From Clostridiales bacterium (GTDB lineage Bacteria; Bacillota; Clostridia; Oscillospirales; Oscillospiraceae), in contig SFPN01000035.1 of NCBI GenBank assembly GCA_004551945.1, positions 1 through 26,701 on the forward strand: a DNA stretch of 26,701 bases, given 5' to 3'. The notes beneath the pieces are model-generated. The model ran no database searches and had not been told where the DNA came from. It worked only from the letters and a program-made list of their open reading frames with translations. Of the stretch, positions 14,862-22,671 are shown one piece after another; the first letter of the stretch is position 1; every line of letters begins with the position of its first letter. Made by a program: the position numbers and the translations under genes.

Positions 14862-15401
14862 TTATTCTTTGTTCGGCGTCCTGTCCTGGAACGGTGCGGG
14901 TGCAGAAGCGGGCAGGGCGTCCTCCTTCATTTCTCCTTCTCCGCTCAGCTGGGGAAATTCCAGCTGCCGGAGCGCCTCGTAAGTGATGATCGCCACGGAG
15001 TTTGCCAGGTTCAGGCTGCGGGCGTCAGGCCGCATGGGGATGCGGATGCAGCGGTCTGCGTGGGCCTGACGGAACCACTGGGGCAGGCCGGCGGTTTCCT
15101 TCCCAAAAAACAGCCAGCACTGATCCCGGAACTGAGCCTTGGAATAGTCCCGGGGTGCCTTGGTGGTGGCCAGCCACAGGTCAGAGATCTGGTTTTTGCG
15201 GAACAGGTCCTCTAAGCTATCATAGACGCGAAGGTCCACCATGTGCCAGTAGTCCAGCCCGGCGCGCTTTACCGCCTTGTCGCTGATGTCAAACCCCAAG
15301 GGGCGCACCAGATGCAGGCGGCTGCGGGTAGCCGCGCAGGTTCGGGCAATGTTGCCGGTGTTCATGGGGATCTCCGGCTCCACAAGAACGATATTCAGCA
15401 T
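14862..15401 (-). CDS. trmL: tRNA (cytidine(34)-2'-O)-methyltransferase TrmL
   Basis: The product has 179 residues. It methylates the ribose of the wobble base in certain leucine tRNAs using S-adenosylmethionine; the family has the SPOUT alpha/beta-knot fold. Characteristic sequence: LVEPEIPMNTGNIARTC at the N-terminus, RPLGF, KRAGLDYW, and the knot motifs FFGKETAGLP and IPMRPDARSLNLANSVAII. A non-conserved acidic/proline tail of about 25 residues follows. ATG 15401 lies about 48 bases downstream of a good promoter (15450-15478). It is the first gene of the run into pgk, tpiA, gpmI and eno. Confidence 0.93.
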   Translation of the reverse strand: MLNIVLVEPEIPMNTGNIARTCAATRSRLHLVRPLGFDISDKAVKRAGLDYWHMVDLRVYDSLEDLFRKNQISDLWLATTKAPRDYSKAQFRDQCWLFFGKETAGLPQWFRQAHADRCIRIPMRPDARSLNLANSVAIITYEALRQLEFPQLSGEGEMKEDALPASAPAPFQDRTPNKE

Positions 15402-15649
15402 GGTCTCCGTCGCCTCGATCCTGGTTTTCTGTCGGTTGATATCGTTTGGATTTTACTGCAAGAGATTGGAAAATTCAATAAAAAAGAACAATAAAGCCTA
15501 CAAAAGATAAAAATTAAGCGGTTTCATCAAAAAAAAAGGAGAGGTTTCGGAAAATTCGGCTTGTCGCACAAAATGAAGTTTTTGTAAAAATGAAGGAAAT
15601 CCGCCGTAAAGAGGGGCGCTCTTTCAAGGATACCCGGGAAGAGGAGCGT
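15402..15649. other. Intergenic region between trmL and the rpoN 3' end
   Basis: AT-rich block (about 15470-15600) holding the trmL promoter. A run AAAAAAAAAGGAGAGG near 15530-15546 resembles a ribosome site on the + strand but leads only to a five-codon frame (ATG AAG TTT TTG TAA). No clear terminator for rpoN is visible, so rpoN transcripts may run into trmL. Confidence 0.5.
15450..15478 (-). promoter_or_regulatory. Sigma-A promoter of trmL and glycolytic operon
   Basis: Minus strand TTGAAT (15478-15473), 17-base spacer, TAAAAT (15455-15450). Transcription would start about 40 bases before the trmL ATG. Confidence 0.7.
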
Positions 15650-17005
15650 TCAACCAGGACAGCCGGGTTTTACCGGCTGTTTCCGCCGGTGGCTGGGGGC
15701 CACTCCCATGGCCTGTCGGTATTTGGCCACCGTCCGCCGGGCCAGAGGAATGCCTTCCTCCGCCAGCTTTTCCGCGATGGCCTGGTCGCTGTAGGGGCGG
15801 CGGGGGTCTTCCTCCCGAAACATCCTGGCCATCCGGGCCTTGACGGCCTGTTCCGACTGGGGGCTGTCCCCGCTGCCGGTCTTTCGGGAGAAAAAATAGC
15901 TTGTGGGGAAAAGACCCTGGCGGCACTGGATATACTTGTGGCCCAGGGTTCGGGTTATCGTGGAGGGATGGACCTCCAGCTGCTCTGCCAGCTCCCGCCG
16001 CAGAAGGGGACCGGGGGCTTCTGCCTGCCCCAGAAAGAAAGCCGACTGGGACTCTGCCAGGGCGGTGAGACAGCGCTCCAGGGTGTTCTGCCGCCGCTGG
16101 ACGCACTGGAGCACCCACTGGGCCTGCCGGAGCTTTTGGCAGAGGTACTCCGCCGCCTCCGGGTCCTGGCCGGTTTTCGCCATGGTCAGGTAGTCCTGGC
16201 TCACATGGAACTGGGGCAGATCCCAGTGATTGACAAACACCTGGAGCCTGCCCTCCACCTCTGCCACCCAGGCGTCGGGGCGGGTATATAATGTGGCCGG
16301 AGGGGCGGGGGCCAGATCCCCCACCGGGTTGGGGTCCAGCGTTTGAATCTGCTGGGCGGCCTTCTTTACCTGGGCTTCGCTGCATCCCAGCTTCCCGGCC
16401 AGAACCGAATAGCTCCCCCGGGCCAGCAGGTCCAGGTGGTCGCAGAGCCGGAGGGCCAGCTCCTGCTCCCCGGGCAGGCGGCGCAGCTGAAGCGCCAGGC
16501 ACTCGGAAAGGCTTCGGGCGGCCAGACCGGCAGGGTCCAGGGACTGTAATGTCTCCACCGCCTGGTCGATCAGCGCCGCCGGGACCCCGGCCCGGGTCAG
16601 GCCCTCCAGGTCCGCCAGGTCCAGGCGGCCGTGGTCGTCCAGGGTTTCCGCCAGATACCGGCACAGGGCCAGCAAAGGCGGGGTCAGGTGCAGCCGGTCC
16701 AGCTGCTGGTTCACCAGCAGGGCCAGGGAGTCGGTCTCGCCTGCTGATGCAGGCTCTGCCGGACCTTCGCCGGAGGCTGTGGGGGCCGGAGCATCCCCCA
16801 GCCAGGGAACCTGGTGAGAAAATTCCTCCCAGGACAGCTGGCCGGATGGGGCCTCCGTGTACTCCATTACCGGGTTTTCCAGGGCCAGATCGTTGAGATA
16901 GTCTGACAATTCCTGGGTGTTCATCTGTAAAATGGACATGGATTGCAGCAGGGTGGGGGAGAGCTTTAAGGTCTGCGCCAGGGACATCAGCTGCTCCAGA
17001 GACAT
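15650..17005 (-). CDS. rpoN: RNA polymerase sigma-54 factor RpoN
   Basis: The product has 451 residues. The Gln/Leu-rich region I (LKLSPTLLQSMSILQMNTQELSDYL) is followed by an acidic, Pro/Ala-rich linker (about 50-92), the core-binding domain and the C-terminal DNA-binding part. The latter has an HTH (VHPSTITRTLGHKYIQ) and the RpoN box ARRTVAKYRQ at about 421-430, which reads the -24 element. Sigma-54 holds polymerase in a closed complex until an AAA+ activator remodels it. ATG 17005 has GGAGG seven bases upstream. It is divergent from an enhancer-binding activator gene, an obvious functional partner. Confidence 0.96.
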   Translation of the reverse strand: MSLEQLMSLAQTLKLSPTLLQSMSILQMNTQELSDYLNDLALENPVMEYTEAPSGQLSWEEFSHQVPWLGDAPAPTASGEGPAEPASAGETDSLALLVNQQLDRLHLTPPLLALCRYLAETLDDHGRLDLADLEGLTRAGVPAALIDQAVETLQSLDPAGLAARSLSECLALQLRRLPGEQELALRLCDHLDLLARGSYSVLAGKLGCSEAQVKKAAQQIQTLDPNPVGDLAPAPPATLYTRPDAWVAEVEGRLQVFVNHWDLPQFHVSQDYLTMAKTGQDPEAAEYLCQKLRQAQWVLQCVQRRQNTLERCLTALAESQSAFFLGQAEAPGPLLRRELAEQLEVHPSTITRTLGHKYIQCRQGLFPTSYFFSRKTGSGDSPQSEQAVKARMARMFREEDPRRPYSDQAIAEKLAEEGIPLARRTVAKYRQAMGVAPSHRRKQPVKPGCPG

Positions 17006-17038
17006 AGCGTCACCTCCAGGTGGGTATCCTATATTTTA

Positions 17039-17064
17039 CTTAGTATACTACTATCTTAGTATAC
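17039..17064. promoter_or_regulatory. Tandem 10-bp direct repeats in the rpoN/activator divergent region
   Basis: CTTAGTATAC occurs twice (17039-17048 and 17055-17064), period 16. Each copy holds GTATAC, and on the minus strand each supplies a TATACT that can act as an rpoN -10. They may be an operator or duplicate -10 elements. Confidence 0.6.
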
Positions 17065-17085
17065 CACGGAAGCCTGCCGGAGCAA
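17058..17085 (-). promoter_or_regulatory. Probable rpoN promoter
   Basis: Minus strand TTGCTC (17085-17080), 16-base spacer, TATACT (17063-17058). The -10 lies inside the second direct repeat. Confidence 0.5.
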
Positions 17086-17088
17086 AGG

Positions 17089-17117
17089 TTGACACCGGGG
17101 AAAACCCTTGGTATTCT
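17089..17117 (+). promoter_or_regulatory. Sigma-A promoter of the sigma-54 activator gene
   Basis: Consensus TTGACA (17089-17094), 17-base spacer, TATTCT (17112-17117), giving a leader of roughly 20 bases before ATG 17146. Confidence 0.75.
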
Positions 17118-17145
17118 GTGTGCAGCACCCAACAAGGAGGATTCC

Positions 17146-18666
17146 ATGAAACGAGATCGTGTCTATCTGCCGGAGCACCAGAGCCTGCCCTTTGCCGAAA
17201 CACAGGCGGAGGCCGTCCAGCGGCTTACCGCCATTCTGGAAAGCTCCTTTGACGGCATCTTTATTACAGATGCCCAGGCCTGCCCCTTGTGGTGCAACCA
17301 TTCCTATGAGATTATCTCCGGCCTGTCCGCCCGGCAGGTGCTGGGCATCCCCATGAGGCAGCTGGTGGAGCAGGGAACGATCTCCCGGTCCGCCACCCTC
17401 ATGGCCCTGGCGCAGGCACAGGCGGTGACCATTAACCAGACCTTCAAAACTGGCCGCCGGGCGGTGGTCACCAGCACCCCTATCTATGACCGGGAGGACA
17501 GGATCTGCATGGTGGTCACCAACGTCCGGGACATTTCCGAGCTGATCGCCCTCCAGGAGACCCTGGACAGCCAGCGCCAGCTCTCCGCCCGGTACGAGCG
17601 GGAGATGGCGGTGATCCGGGAGCAGCTGATGAGCACCCCCCAGATGGTGGCGGAGGACCCGGCCACCTTAAACCTGCTGCGCATCGTCAGCCGGGCGGCC
17701 ATGCTGGACACAGTGGTCCTTATCCAGGGGGAGACCGGCGCGGGCAAGGAGCGCATTGCCTCCTACATCCACCAGCGCTCCCCCCGGGCCAAAAAGAACT
17801 TCATCCGGGTCAACTGCGGGGCCATCCCGGAAAACCTGGCGGAAAGCGAGCTCTTCGGCTACGAGCGGGGGGCCTTCACCGGGGCCAACCGGGAGGGGAA
17901 AGCCGGCCTGTTCGAGGTGGCAAACGAGGGCACCATCTTTTTAGATGAGGTGGGGGAACTCTCCCTGGCCATCCAGACCAAGCTCCTCCGGGTTTTGCAG
18001 GAGCGGGAGCTCACCCGGGTGGGGGGCAGCAAGCCGGTGAAGGTGGACGTGCGGGTGATCGCCGCCACCAACCGGGATTTGCAGAAGTGCGTGAAGGAGG
18101 GAACCTTCCGGGAGGATTTGTACTACCGTCTCAGCGTCTTTCCCGTGTCCGTCCCGCCTCTGCGCAAGCGGAAGCTGGATATCCCCAAGCTGGCCCAAAA
18201 CGTCATTGACGAGTTAAACCACACCTATGAGCACAAAAAGACCATTTCCCCCGGAGCGGAGGCCGCCCTGCTGCAATACAGCTGGCCGGGAAACGTCCGG
18301 GAGCTGCGCAACGTGATGGAGCGGGCCTTTATCATGAGCGATGGGGAGGAAATTCTGGCGGAGGACCTGGCCATTGTGGACAACGGGAATCTCCACACCC
18401 CCACCACCATTTCTCCCACCTACGGGGTAGCGTCCGGGGACCAGGGGCAGAACCCGCCGGAAGCCGGACAGCTCCAGCCGGGGGACGGAAGCTTCCAGGA
18501 CCAGGTGGAGCGGTTTGAAGCCAGGCTCATTGCCCAGGCCCTGGAAGGGGCGGATTCCGTCCGGGGCGCGGCACGAAAGCTGCAAATGGACCCGGCTACC
18601 TTCCTGCGACGGAAAAAGAAATATGAGGCCCGGGGATGGCTGAATCCGAGGCCTGTTCAAGAATGA
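17146..18666 (+). CDS. PAS-domain sigma-54-dependent transcriptional activator
   Basis: The product has 506 residues. An N-terminal PAS sensor domain (about 22-130; LESSFDGIFITDAQ...CNHSYEIISG) and a short coiled linker lead to an AAA+ domain with Walker A GETGAGKE (about 195-202), the sigma-54-contacting loop GAFTGA (about 241-246), Walker B TIFLDEVGEL and YYRLSVFPV. A C-terminal Fis-type HTH (about 455-500, VRGAARKLQMDPATFLRRKKKY) follows. It hydrolyses ATP to open sigma-54 promoters. The signal read by the PAS domain is unknown. ATG 17146 has AAGGAGG five bases upstream; a TTG further upstream lies in the -35 and is rejected. It is divergent from rpoN, and a terminator follows immediately. 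Its target genes are not evident nearby, apart from a weak sigma-54-like site before ychF. Confidence 0.95.
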   Translation: MKRDRVYLPEHQSLPFAETQAEAVQRLTAILESSFDGIFITDAQACPLWCNHSYEIISGLSARQVLGIPMRQLVEQGTISRSATLMALAQAQAVTINQTFKTGRRAVVTSTPIYDREDRICMVVTNVRDISELIALQETLDSQRQLSARYEREMAVIREQLMSTPQMVAEDPATLNLLRIVSRAAMLDTVVLIQGETGAGKERIASYIHQRSPRAKKNFIRVNCGAIPENLAESELFGYERGAFTGANREGKAGLFEVANEGTIFLDEVGELSLAIQTKLLRVLQERELTRVGGSKPVKVDVRVIAATNRDLQKCVKEGTFREDLYYRLSVFPVSVPPLRKRKLDIPKLAQNVIDELNHTYEHKKTISPGAEAALLQYSWPGNVRELRNVMERAFIMSDGEEILAEDLAIVDNGNLHTPTTISPTYGVASGDQGQNPPEAGQLQPGDGSFQDQVERFEARLIAQALEGADSVRGAARKLQMDPATFLRRKKKYEARGWLNPRPVQE

Positions 18667-18709
18667 AACAGCGCGTCGCCGGATGCCCGGGGCGCGCTGT
18701 TTCTCTTTT
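18667..18709 (+). terminator. Terminator of the sigma-54 activator gene
   Basis: AACAGCGCG (18667-18675) pairs with CGCGCTGTT (18693-18701), followed by TCTCTTTT. It begins at the base after the stop codon. Confidence 0.8.
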
Positions 18710-18904
18710 GATGCACGTTTTCGTTTTGAAACAAAAATTCCGGTGAAATCCGGGCGATTCCAGCGGTTTCCCGAGCTTTTTGGGGAAAACCATAAAAATA
18801 GCAAAATTATGAAAGGAACGGTGCATTCCCATGACACAGTTTGCAGCCAAACCCACCATACCTGCACAGAATAACACATCGTTCCTGCCGGACCCGGCAC
18901 ACAG
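18710..18904. other. AT-rich intergenic stretch without a supported gene
   Basis: Between the activator terminator and the 18905-18944 palindrome I see A/T tracts around 18725-18810 and two short frames from ATG 18810 and ATG 18831 that lack good support. It may hold upstream activator sites, but no repeated motif is clear. Confidence 0.4.
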
Positions 18905-18944
18905 ACAAACCCCGCGGTATTCCTTGCGATACCGCGGGGTTTGT
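18905..18944. repeat. Perfect 16-bp inverted repeat upstream of ychF
   Basis: ACAAACCCCGCGGTAT (18905-18920) and its exact complement (18929-18944) flank an eight-base loop. It has no T-run, and its right arm overlaps the -35 and spacer of the ychF promoter, so an operator or a weak terminator are both possible. Confidence 0.7.
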
Positions 18945-18952
18945 GATATAAT
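18924..18952 (+). promoter_or_regulatory. Sigma-A promoter of ychF
   Basis: TTGCGA (18924-18929), 17-base spacer, perfect TATAAT (18947-18952), leaving a leader of about 100 bases before ychF. The -35 lies in the loop and right arm of the 18905-18944 palindrome. Confidence 0.65.
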
Positions 18953-18997
18953 ATCCTGATTTTATTAAGACCTTTTCCCGCTGAAAACGGTTCCTTC

Positions 18998-19012
18998 TGG
19001 CACAAAAATTGG
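18998..19012 (+). promoter_or_regulatory. Sigma-54-like -24/-12 site before ychF
   Basis: TGGCAC, five A residues, then TTGG. The consensus is TGGCAC-N5-TTGC; the C of the -12 GC is replaced by G. The spacing is correct and the site is 48 bases before the ychF start, but the missing -12 C makes it weak. Confidence 0.3.
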
Positions 19013-19059
19013 TACAGTGAATGCGGAAAACCCTTAAAAATAAAGGAGAAGTGAACAGT

Positions 19060-20154
19060 ATGAAATTAGGTATCGTGGGTCTGCCCAACGTGGGCAAGAG
19101 CACCCTGTTCAATGCCATCACCAACGCAGGCGCCGAGTCTGCCAACTATCCCTTCTGCACCATCGACCCCAATGTGGGTATGGTCACCGTCCCCGACGCC
19201 CGTCTGGACAAGCTGGCAGAGATCTATAACCCCAAGAAAAAGACCCCTGCGGTCATTGAGTTTGTGGACATCGCCGGTCTGGTGAAGGGGGCCTCCAAGG
19301 GGGAGGGCCTGGGCAACAAGTTCCTGGCCAACATCCGGGAGACCGATGCCATTGTCCATGTGGTCCGCTGCTTTGACGACGAGAACATCATCCACGTAGA
19401 GGGCAGCTGCGATCCCGCCCGGGACATTGAGATCATCGACATTGAGCTCATCATGGCAGACATGGAGATGGTGGAGCGCCGCATTGAGAAGGACACCAAG
19501 GCCGGCAAGGGAGACAAGAAGTTCCTCCACTCTGCTGAGGTGTTCAAGGGACTGCTGGCCTGGCTGGGGGAGGGCAAGTCCGCCCGCAGCTACGCCTGCG
19601 ATGAGGAGGAGGCAGAGATTCTGGCCACTGCCGACCTGCTGACCCTGAAGCCCATCATCTTCGCAGCCAATATGGACGAGGCCGGCTTCAAGGATTATGA
19701 GAACAACGCCTACTACCAGGCGGTGGTGAAGGCTGCTGAAAACGAAAACGCCCAGGTGGTGCCCATCTGCGCCAACGTGGAGGCGGACATTGCCGCCATG
19801 GACCCGGAGGACCGTGCCCTCTTCCTGGATGACCTGGGGGTGGAGGAGTCCGGCCTGGACCGGCTCATCAAGGCCAGCTACACCCTGCTGGGCCTCATTT
19901 CCTACCTGACCTGCGGCGAGGACGAGTGCCGGGCCTGGACCATCACCCGGGGGACCAAGGCCCCCAAGGCCGCCGGCAAGATCCACACCGACTTCGAGCG
20001 GGGCTTCATCCGGGCTGAGGTGGTCTCCTTTGCCGATCTGGACGCCTGCGGCGGCTCCATGACCGCCGCCAAGGAGAAGGGCCTGGTCCGGTCCGAGGGC
20101 AAGGAGTATGTGATGCAGGACGGCGACGTGGTCCTGTTCCGGTTCAATGTCTGA
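19060..20154 (+). CDS. ychF: Redox-regulated ATPase YchF (Obg family)
   Basis: The product has 364 residues, the usual length. It is a P-loop NTPase that prefers ATP and associates with ribosomes; in bacteria it is linked to stress and translation accuracy. G1 is GLPNVGKST (7-15), G3 DIAGLVKGASKGEGLGN, and the altered G4 is NMDE rather than NKxD, which explains ATP preference. A helical insertion and the C-terminal TGS-like domain ending MQDGDVVLFRFNV follow. ATG 19060 was chosen because AAAGGAG lies about 11 bases upstream and the family starts there; an in-frame GTG at 19051 is too close to the ribosome site. The SDR gene begins inside its last codons. Confidence 0.96.
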   Translation: MKLGIVGLPNVGKSTLFNAITNAGAESANYPFCTIDPNVGMVTVPDARLDKLAEIYNPKKKTPAVIEFVDIAGLVKGASKGEGLGNKFLANIRETDAIVHVVRCFDDENIIHVEGSCDPARDIEIIDIELIMADMEMVERRIEKDTKAGKGDKKFLHSAEVFKGLLAWLGEGKSARSYACDEEEAEILATADLLTLKPIIFAANMDEAGFKDYENNAYYQAVVKAAENENAQVVPICANVEADIAAMDPEDRALFLDDLGVEESGLDRLIKASYTLLGLISYLTCGEDECRAWTITRGTKAPKAAGKIHTDFERGFIRAEVVSFADLDACGGSMTAAKEKGLVRSEGKEYVMQDGDVVLFRFNV

Positions 20155-20887
20155 GCGGGAGACGGTTTTCATCACCGGGGCCTCCCGGGGCATCGGAGCG
20201 GAGACCGCCCGGCTCTTTGCGGAGAGGGGATACGCCGTGGGCATCAACTACTGCCGCTCCAGGGATCGGGCTGAGGCCCTGGCGGAGGAGCTGCGGGGTC
20301 TGGGCGCCCAGGTGGGGCTGTACCCCGGGGACGTGTCCGACCGGGCCCAGGTGGACGGGATGATGCAGGCCTTTCTCAGGGACTTCGGCCGGATTGACGT
20401 GCTGGTGTGCAACGCAGGGCTCGCCCGGCAGGAGCTGTTCACCGATATTACCGCCCAAAGCTGGCGGGAGATGCTGGGGGTCAACCTGGACGGGGTCTTT
20501 CACTGCTGCCAGGGGGCGCTGCCGGACATGCTCCACCGGAAACAGGGGCGGATCATCACCCTGTCCTCCATGTGGGGCCAGGTGGGGGCCTCCTGCGAGG
20601 TGGCCTACTCTGCCGCCAAGGCAGGGGTCATCGGTCTGACCAAGGCCCTGGCCAAGGAGCTGGGCCCCTCAGGAATTACGGTCAACTGCGTAGCCCCCGG
20701 GGTGATCGAAACCGAGATGAACGGCCAGCTCTCCCAGGAAACCCGGGACGCTCTGGCAGAGGAGACCCCCCTGGAGCGCATGGGGACCCCCCGGGACGTG
20801 GCGGAGGCCATCTGGTTTCTGGCCTCTCCGGCGGGACGGTTTTTCACCGGTCAGGTTTTGGCGCCCAACGGCGGATTTATCATTTAA
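20147..20887 (+). CDS. Short-chain dehydrogenase, FabG/YmfI-like 3-oxoacyl-ACP reductase
   Basis: The product has 246 residues with all classical SDR features: TGASRGIG (10-17, NADP(H) binding), NAG (89-91), Ser140/141 in TLSSMWG, and Y154xxxK158. It would reduce 3-oxoacyl-ACP or a similar ketone. Within the SDR superfamily it looks FabG-like, but Trp in SSMWG and the lack of fab neighbours point to the YmfI-type relatives. The start codon lies eight bases inside the end of ychF, with no separate strong ribosome site, implying translation by coupling. A terminator follows the stop. Confidence 0.9.
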   Translation: MSERETVFITGASRGIGAETARLFAERGYAVGINYCRSRDRAEALAEELRGLGAQVGLYPGDVSDRAQVDGMMQAFLRDFGRIDVLVCNAGLARQELFTDITAQSWREMLGVNLDGVFHCCQGALPDMLHRKQGRIITLSSMWGQVGASCEVAYSAAKAGVIGLTKALAKELGPSGITVNCVAPGVIETEMNGQLSQETRDALAEETPLERMGTPRDVAEAIWFLASPAGRFFTGQVLAPNGGFII

Positions 20888-20900
20888 ATAGTTACTTCGA

Positions 20901-20931
20901 CAGGGCGAGAGATTGGATCTCTCGCCCTGTT
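20901..20931 (+). terminator. Terminator after the SDR gene
   Basis: Perfect 13-bp stem (CAGGGCGAGAGAT 20901-20913 with 20917-20929), loop TGG, short T-rich tail (TTCTGG). Confidence 0.7.
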
Positions 20932-20958
20932 CTGGTGGGGATTGCCAGCAGGGTCCCC

Positions 20959-20987
20959 TTGCTGTAGGCGGAGAAAGCGAGTATACT
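20959..20987 (+). promoter_or_regulatory. Sigma-A promoter of the phospholipase-like gene
   Basis: TTGCTG (20959-20964), 17-base spacer, TATACT (20982-20987). Transcription would begin only about 17 bases before ATG 21011. Confidence 0.6.
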
Positions 20988-21010
20988 GTTGACGATTGGA
21001 GGCGGTAGTT

Positions 21011-21670
21011 ATGGCCGATTATAATACCCATACTTATTTCGGGATGCGGGTGCTGGAGCAGCTTCCCACGGACCTGCGGCGGCAGATGACCCAGGATCTG
21101 CCCGCCTTTCGCCTGGGGCTCTACGGCCCGGACCCGTTGATTTTTTTGCCCTGGACCAAGCGGGAGGCCTGCCGGTACCACCAGGTGTGGCGGCAGGAGG
21201 GGCTCCCCCGGCTCACCCGGGCCATGGAAGGGGAGACCCCCACCCAGGCCAGCTTTGCCGCCGGGTGTATCCTCCATTTGATGCTGGACGATGTGGTCCA
21301 CCCCTGGATCAAGAGCTGGATCAAGGAGGGGTCCTCCCACTTCCGGCTGGAGCTGGGCCTGGACCGGCTCATCGTCCAGGAGCAGGGGCTGGACCACCTG
21401 CCCCGGCTGGTGACCAAAGGAAAGGACCGGACGGCCCAGGCGGCGGCGGAGCTGCTCCCCAACACCCAGGCAGAGAATTTCCTCTGGGGCCTGCGGAATA
21501 TGGACGTGTCCGTTGCGTATCTGCGCCGCTGGGGGGAGAGCCACGAAAAGCGGATCACTGAAACGGAACACAGCCAGATCCGCTTCCTGCGGGTGTCCCT
21601 GGAGGAGGCCATCCGCCCCACCTCGGCCTATCTGGAGGAGCTTCTGGAACCTGCGCCGGCAGGGGTGTGA
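21011..21670 (+). CDS. Zinc-dependent phospholipase C-like protein
   Basis: The product has 219 residues. It resembles the S1-P1/zinc-dependent phospholipase C-like family common in Clostridia: an N-terminal THTYFGMRVLEQLP, then FRLGLYGPDPLIF, a His in RYHQVW, and the metal-type helix CILHLMLDDVVHPWI followed by SSHFRLELGLDRL. The His and Asp residues in these segments are the expected metal ligands. No signal peptide is present, so it would act inside the cell or be a non-secreted relative; the substrate is unknown. ATG 21011 has GGAGG eight bases upstream; the TTG at 20996 begins within that site and is rejected. The coiled-coil gene follows after 43 bases. Confidence 0.8.
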   Translation: MADYNTHTYFGMRVLEQLPTDLRRQMTQDLPAFRLGLYGPDPLIFLPWTKREACRYHQVWRQEGLPRLTRAMEGETPTQASFAAGCILHLMLDDVVHPWIKSWIKEGSSHFRLELGLDRLIVQEQGLDHLPRLVTKGKDRTAQAAAELLPNTQAENFLWGLRNMDVSVAYLRRWGESHEKRITETEHSQIRFLRVSLEEAIRPTSAYLEELLEPAPAGV

Positions 21671-21713
21671 ACCCCTTTGACAGAGACGGACTGACAGAGA
21701 GAAAGGAGCCCGT

Positions 21714-22655
21714 ATGACCCACAATCAGGAAATCCGCCGGGAGCTTCAGCATCAGGTGCAGCGGAAACAGTACCTGGAAGGCTTGACAGCGGAGCTGGAG
21801 GGACAGCTGCAGCAGCTGCGGGAAAAGACCAAATCCCTGGAGGCGAAGAAAAAGGCCGAGCAGGCCGATGTGGATAAGCTGGAGGGCCGGGGCCTGGCGG
21901 CGCTTTTTTACGGCATGCTGGGCACCAAGGAGGAAAAGCTCACCCAGGAGCGCCGGGAGGCCTACGCCGCTGCGGCCAAGTATGACATGGCGGTCCGGGA
22001 GCTGGAAGCGGTGGAGGAGGACCTGCGCCGCAGCCGGGAGGAATTGGCGGACCTGGCGGAGATCCCTGCCCGCTGGGAGCAGATGAAGCAGGAATGGGTC
22101 CGGCAGGCGAAGACTGCCGGCGGCCCGGCGGGGCAGAAACTTTTGGAGCTGGAGGAGCGAATTGCCGCCGCCGAAGGACAGCGGCAGGAAATCCGGGAGG
22201 CTGTGGAGGCGGGGCAGGATGCCCTTGCCATGGTAAGCAGTATCCTGAACAGCCTGGAAAGCGCCGCAGGCTGGGGCACCTGGGACATGGTGGGAGGCGG
22301 ACTTGTGGCCTCCATGGCCAAGCACAGCGCCCTGGACGAGGCCCAGCGGAAGGTGGAGACCCTTCAGCTGGCCCTGCGCCGGTTCAAAACTGAGCTGGTG
22401 GATGTGAACATCTCCGCTGACCTGCGGCTGACGATGGACAGCTTCACCCGGTTTGCCGACTACTTCCTGGATAACTTTTTCGTGGACTGGACTGTGCAGA
22501 ACAAGATTACCCAGGCCAAGGAACAGGTGCGCCTTACCGAGAAGCAGATCCTGGAGGTTCTGGATCAGCTGAATCAGCTGGACCTGGACCAGGAAGACAC
22601 GATCCTCCAGTGCCGGAAAGAGACAGAAGACTTTCTCGTGAGTCTGGAGGGATAA
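21714..22655 (+). CDS. Conserved coiled-coil protein of unknown function
   Basis: The product has 313 residues. Long Glu/Gln/Lys-rich helices (about 1-55 and 75-175) have heptad-like Leu spacing and are predicted coiled coils. They flank a short hydrophobic/Gly segment (GLAALFYGMLGTKEEKL). A central motif ESAAGWGTWDMVGGGLVASMAKHS (about 181-204) is the most conserved-looking part and recurs in Firmicutes hypothetical proteins as I remember them. No signal peptide or TM helix is seen. AAAGGAG lies five bases before ATG 21714. It is probably co-transcribed with the phospholipase-like gene upstream. I cannot assign a function. Confidence 0.85.
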   Translation: MTHNQEIRRELQHQVQRKQYLEGLTAELEGQLQQLREKTKSLEAKKKAEQADVDKLEGRGLAALFYGMLGTKEEKLTQERREAYAAAAKYDMAVRELEAVEEDLRRSREELADLAEIPARWEQMKQEWVRQAKTAGGPAGQKLLELEERIAAAEGQRQEIREAVEAGQDALAMVSSILNSLESAAGWGTWDMVGGGLVASMAKHSALDEAQRKVETLQLALRRFKTELVDVNISADLRLTMDSFTRFADYFLDNFFVDWTVQNKITQAKEQVRLTEKQILEVLDQLNQLDLDQEDTILQCRKETEDFLVSLEG

Positions 22656-22671
22656 GGCAACTGCTGGTTGC

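Noticed and set aside
15624..16664. 346-codon minus frame inside rpoN
   Set aside because: Pro/Gly-rich out-of-frame reading of rpoN; the RpoN box and conserved regions are in the other frame.
18720..18750. Possible sigma-54 site with GG-N10-GC spacing (near CCGGTGAAATCCGGGC)
   Set aside because: Only the GG and GC match; the rest of TGGCAC and TTGCA is absent, and nothing coding follows.
18831..18959. 42-codon + frame starting MTQFAAKPTIPAQ between the activator and ychF
   Set aside because: Ribosome site is distant, and the frame runs through the palindrome and the TATAAT of the ychF promoter, so coding is unlikely.
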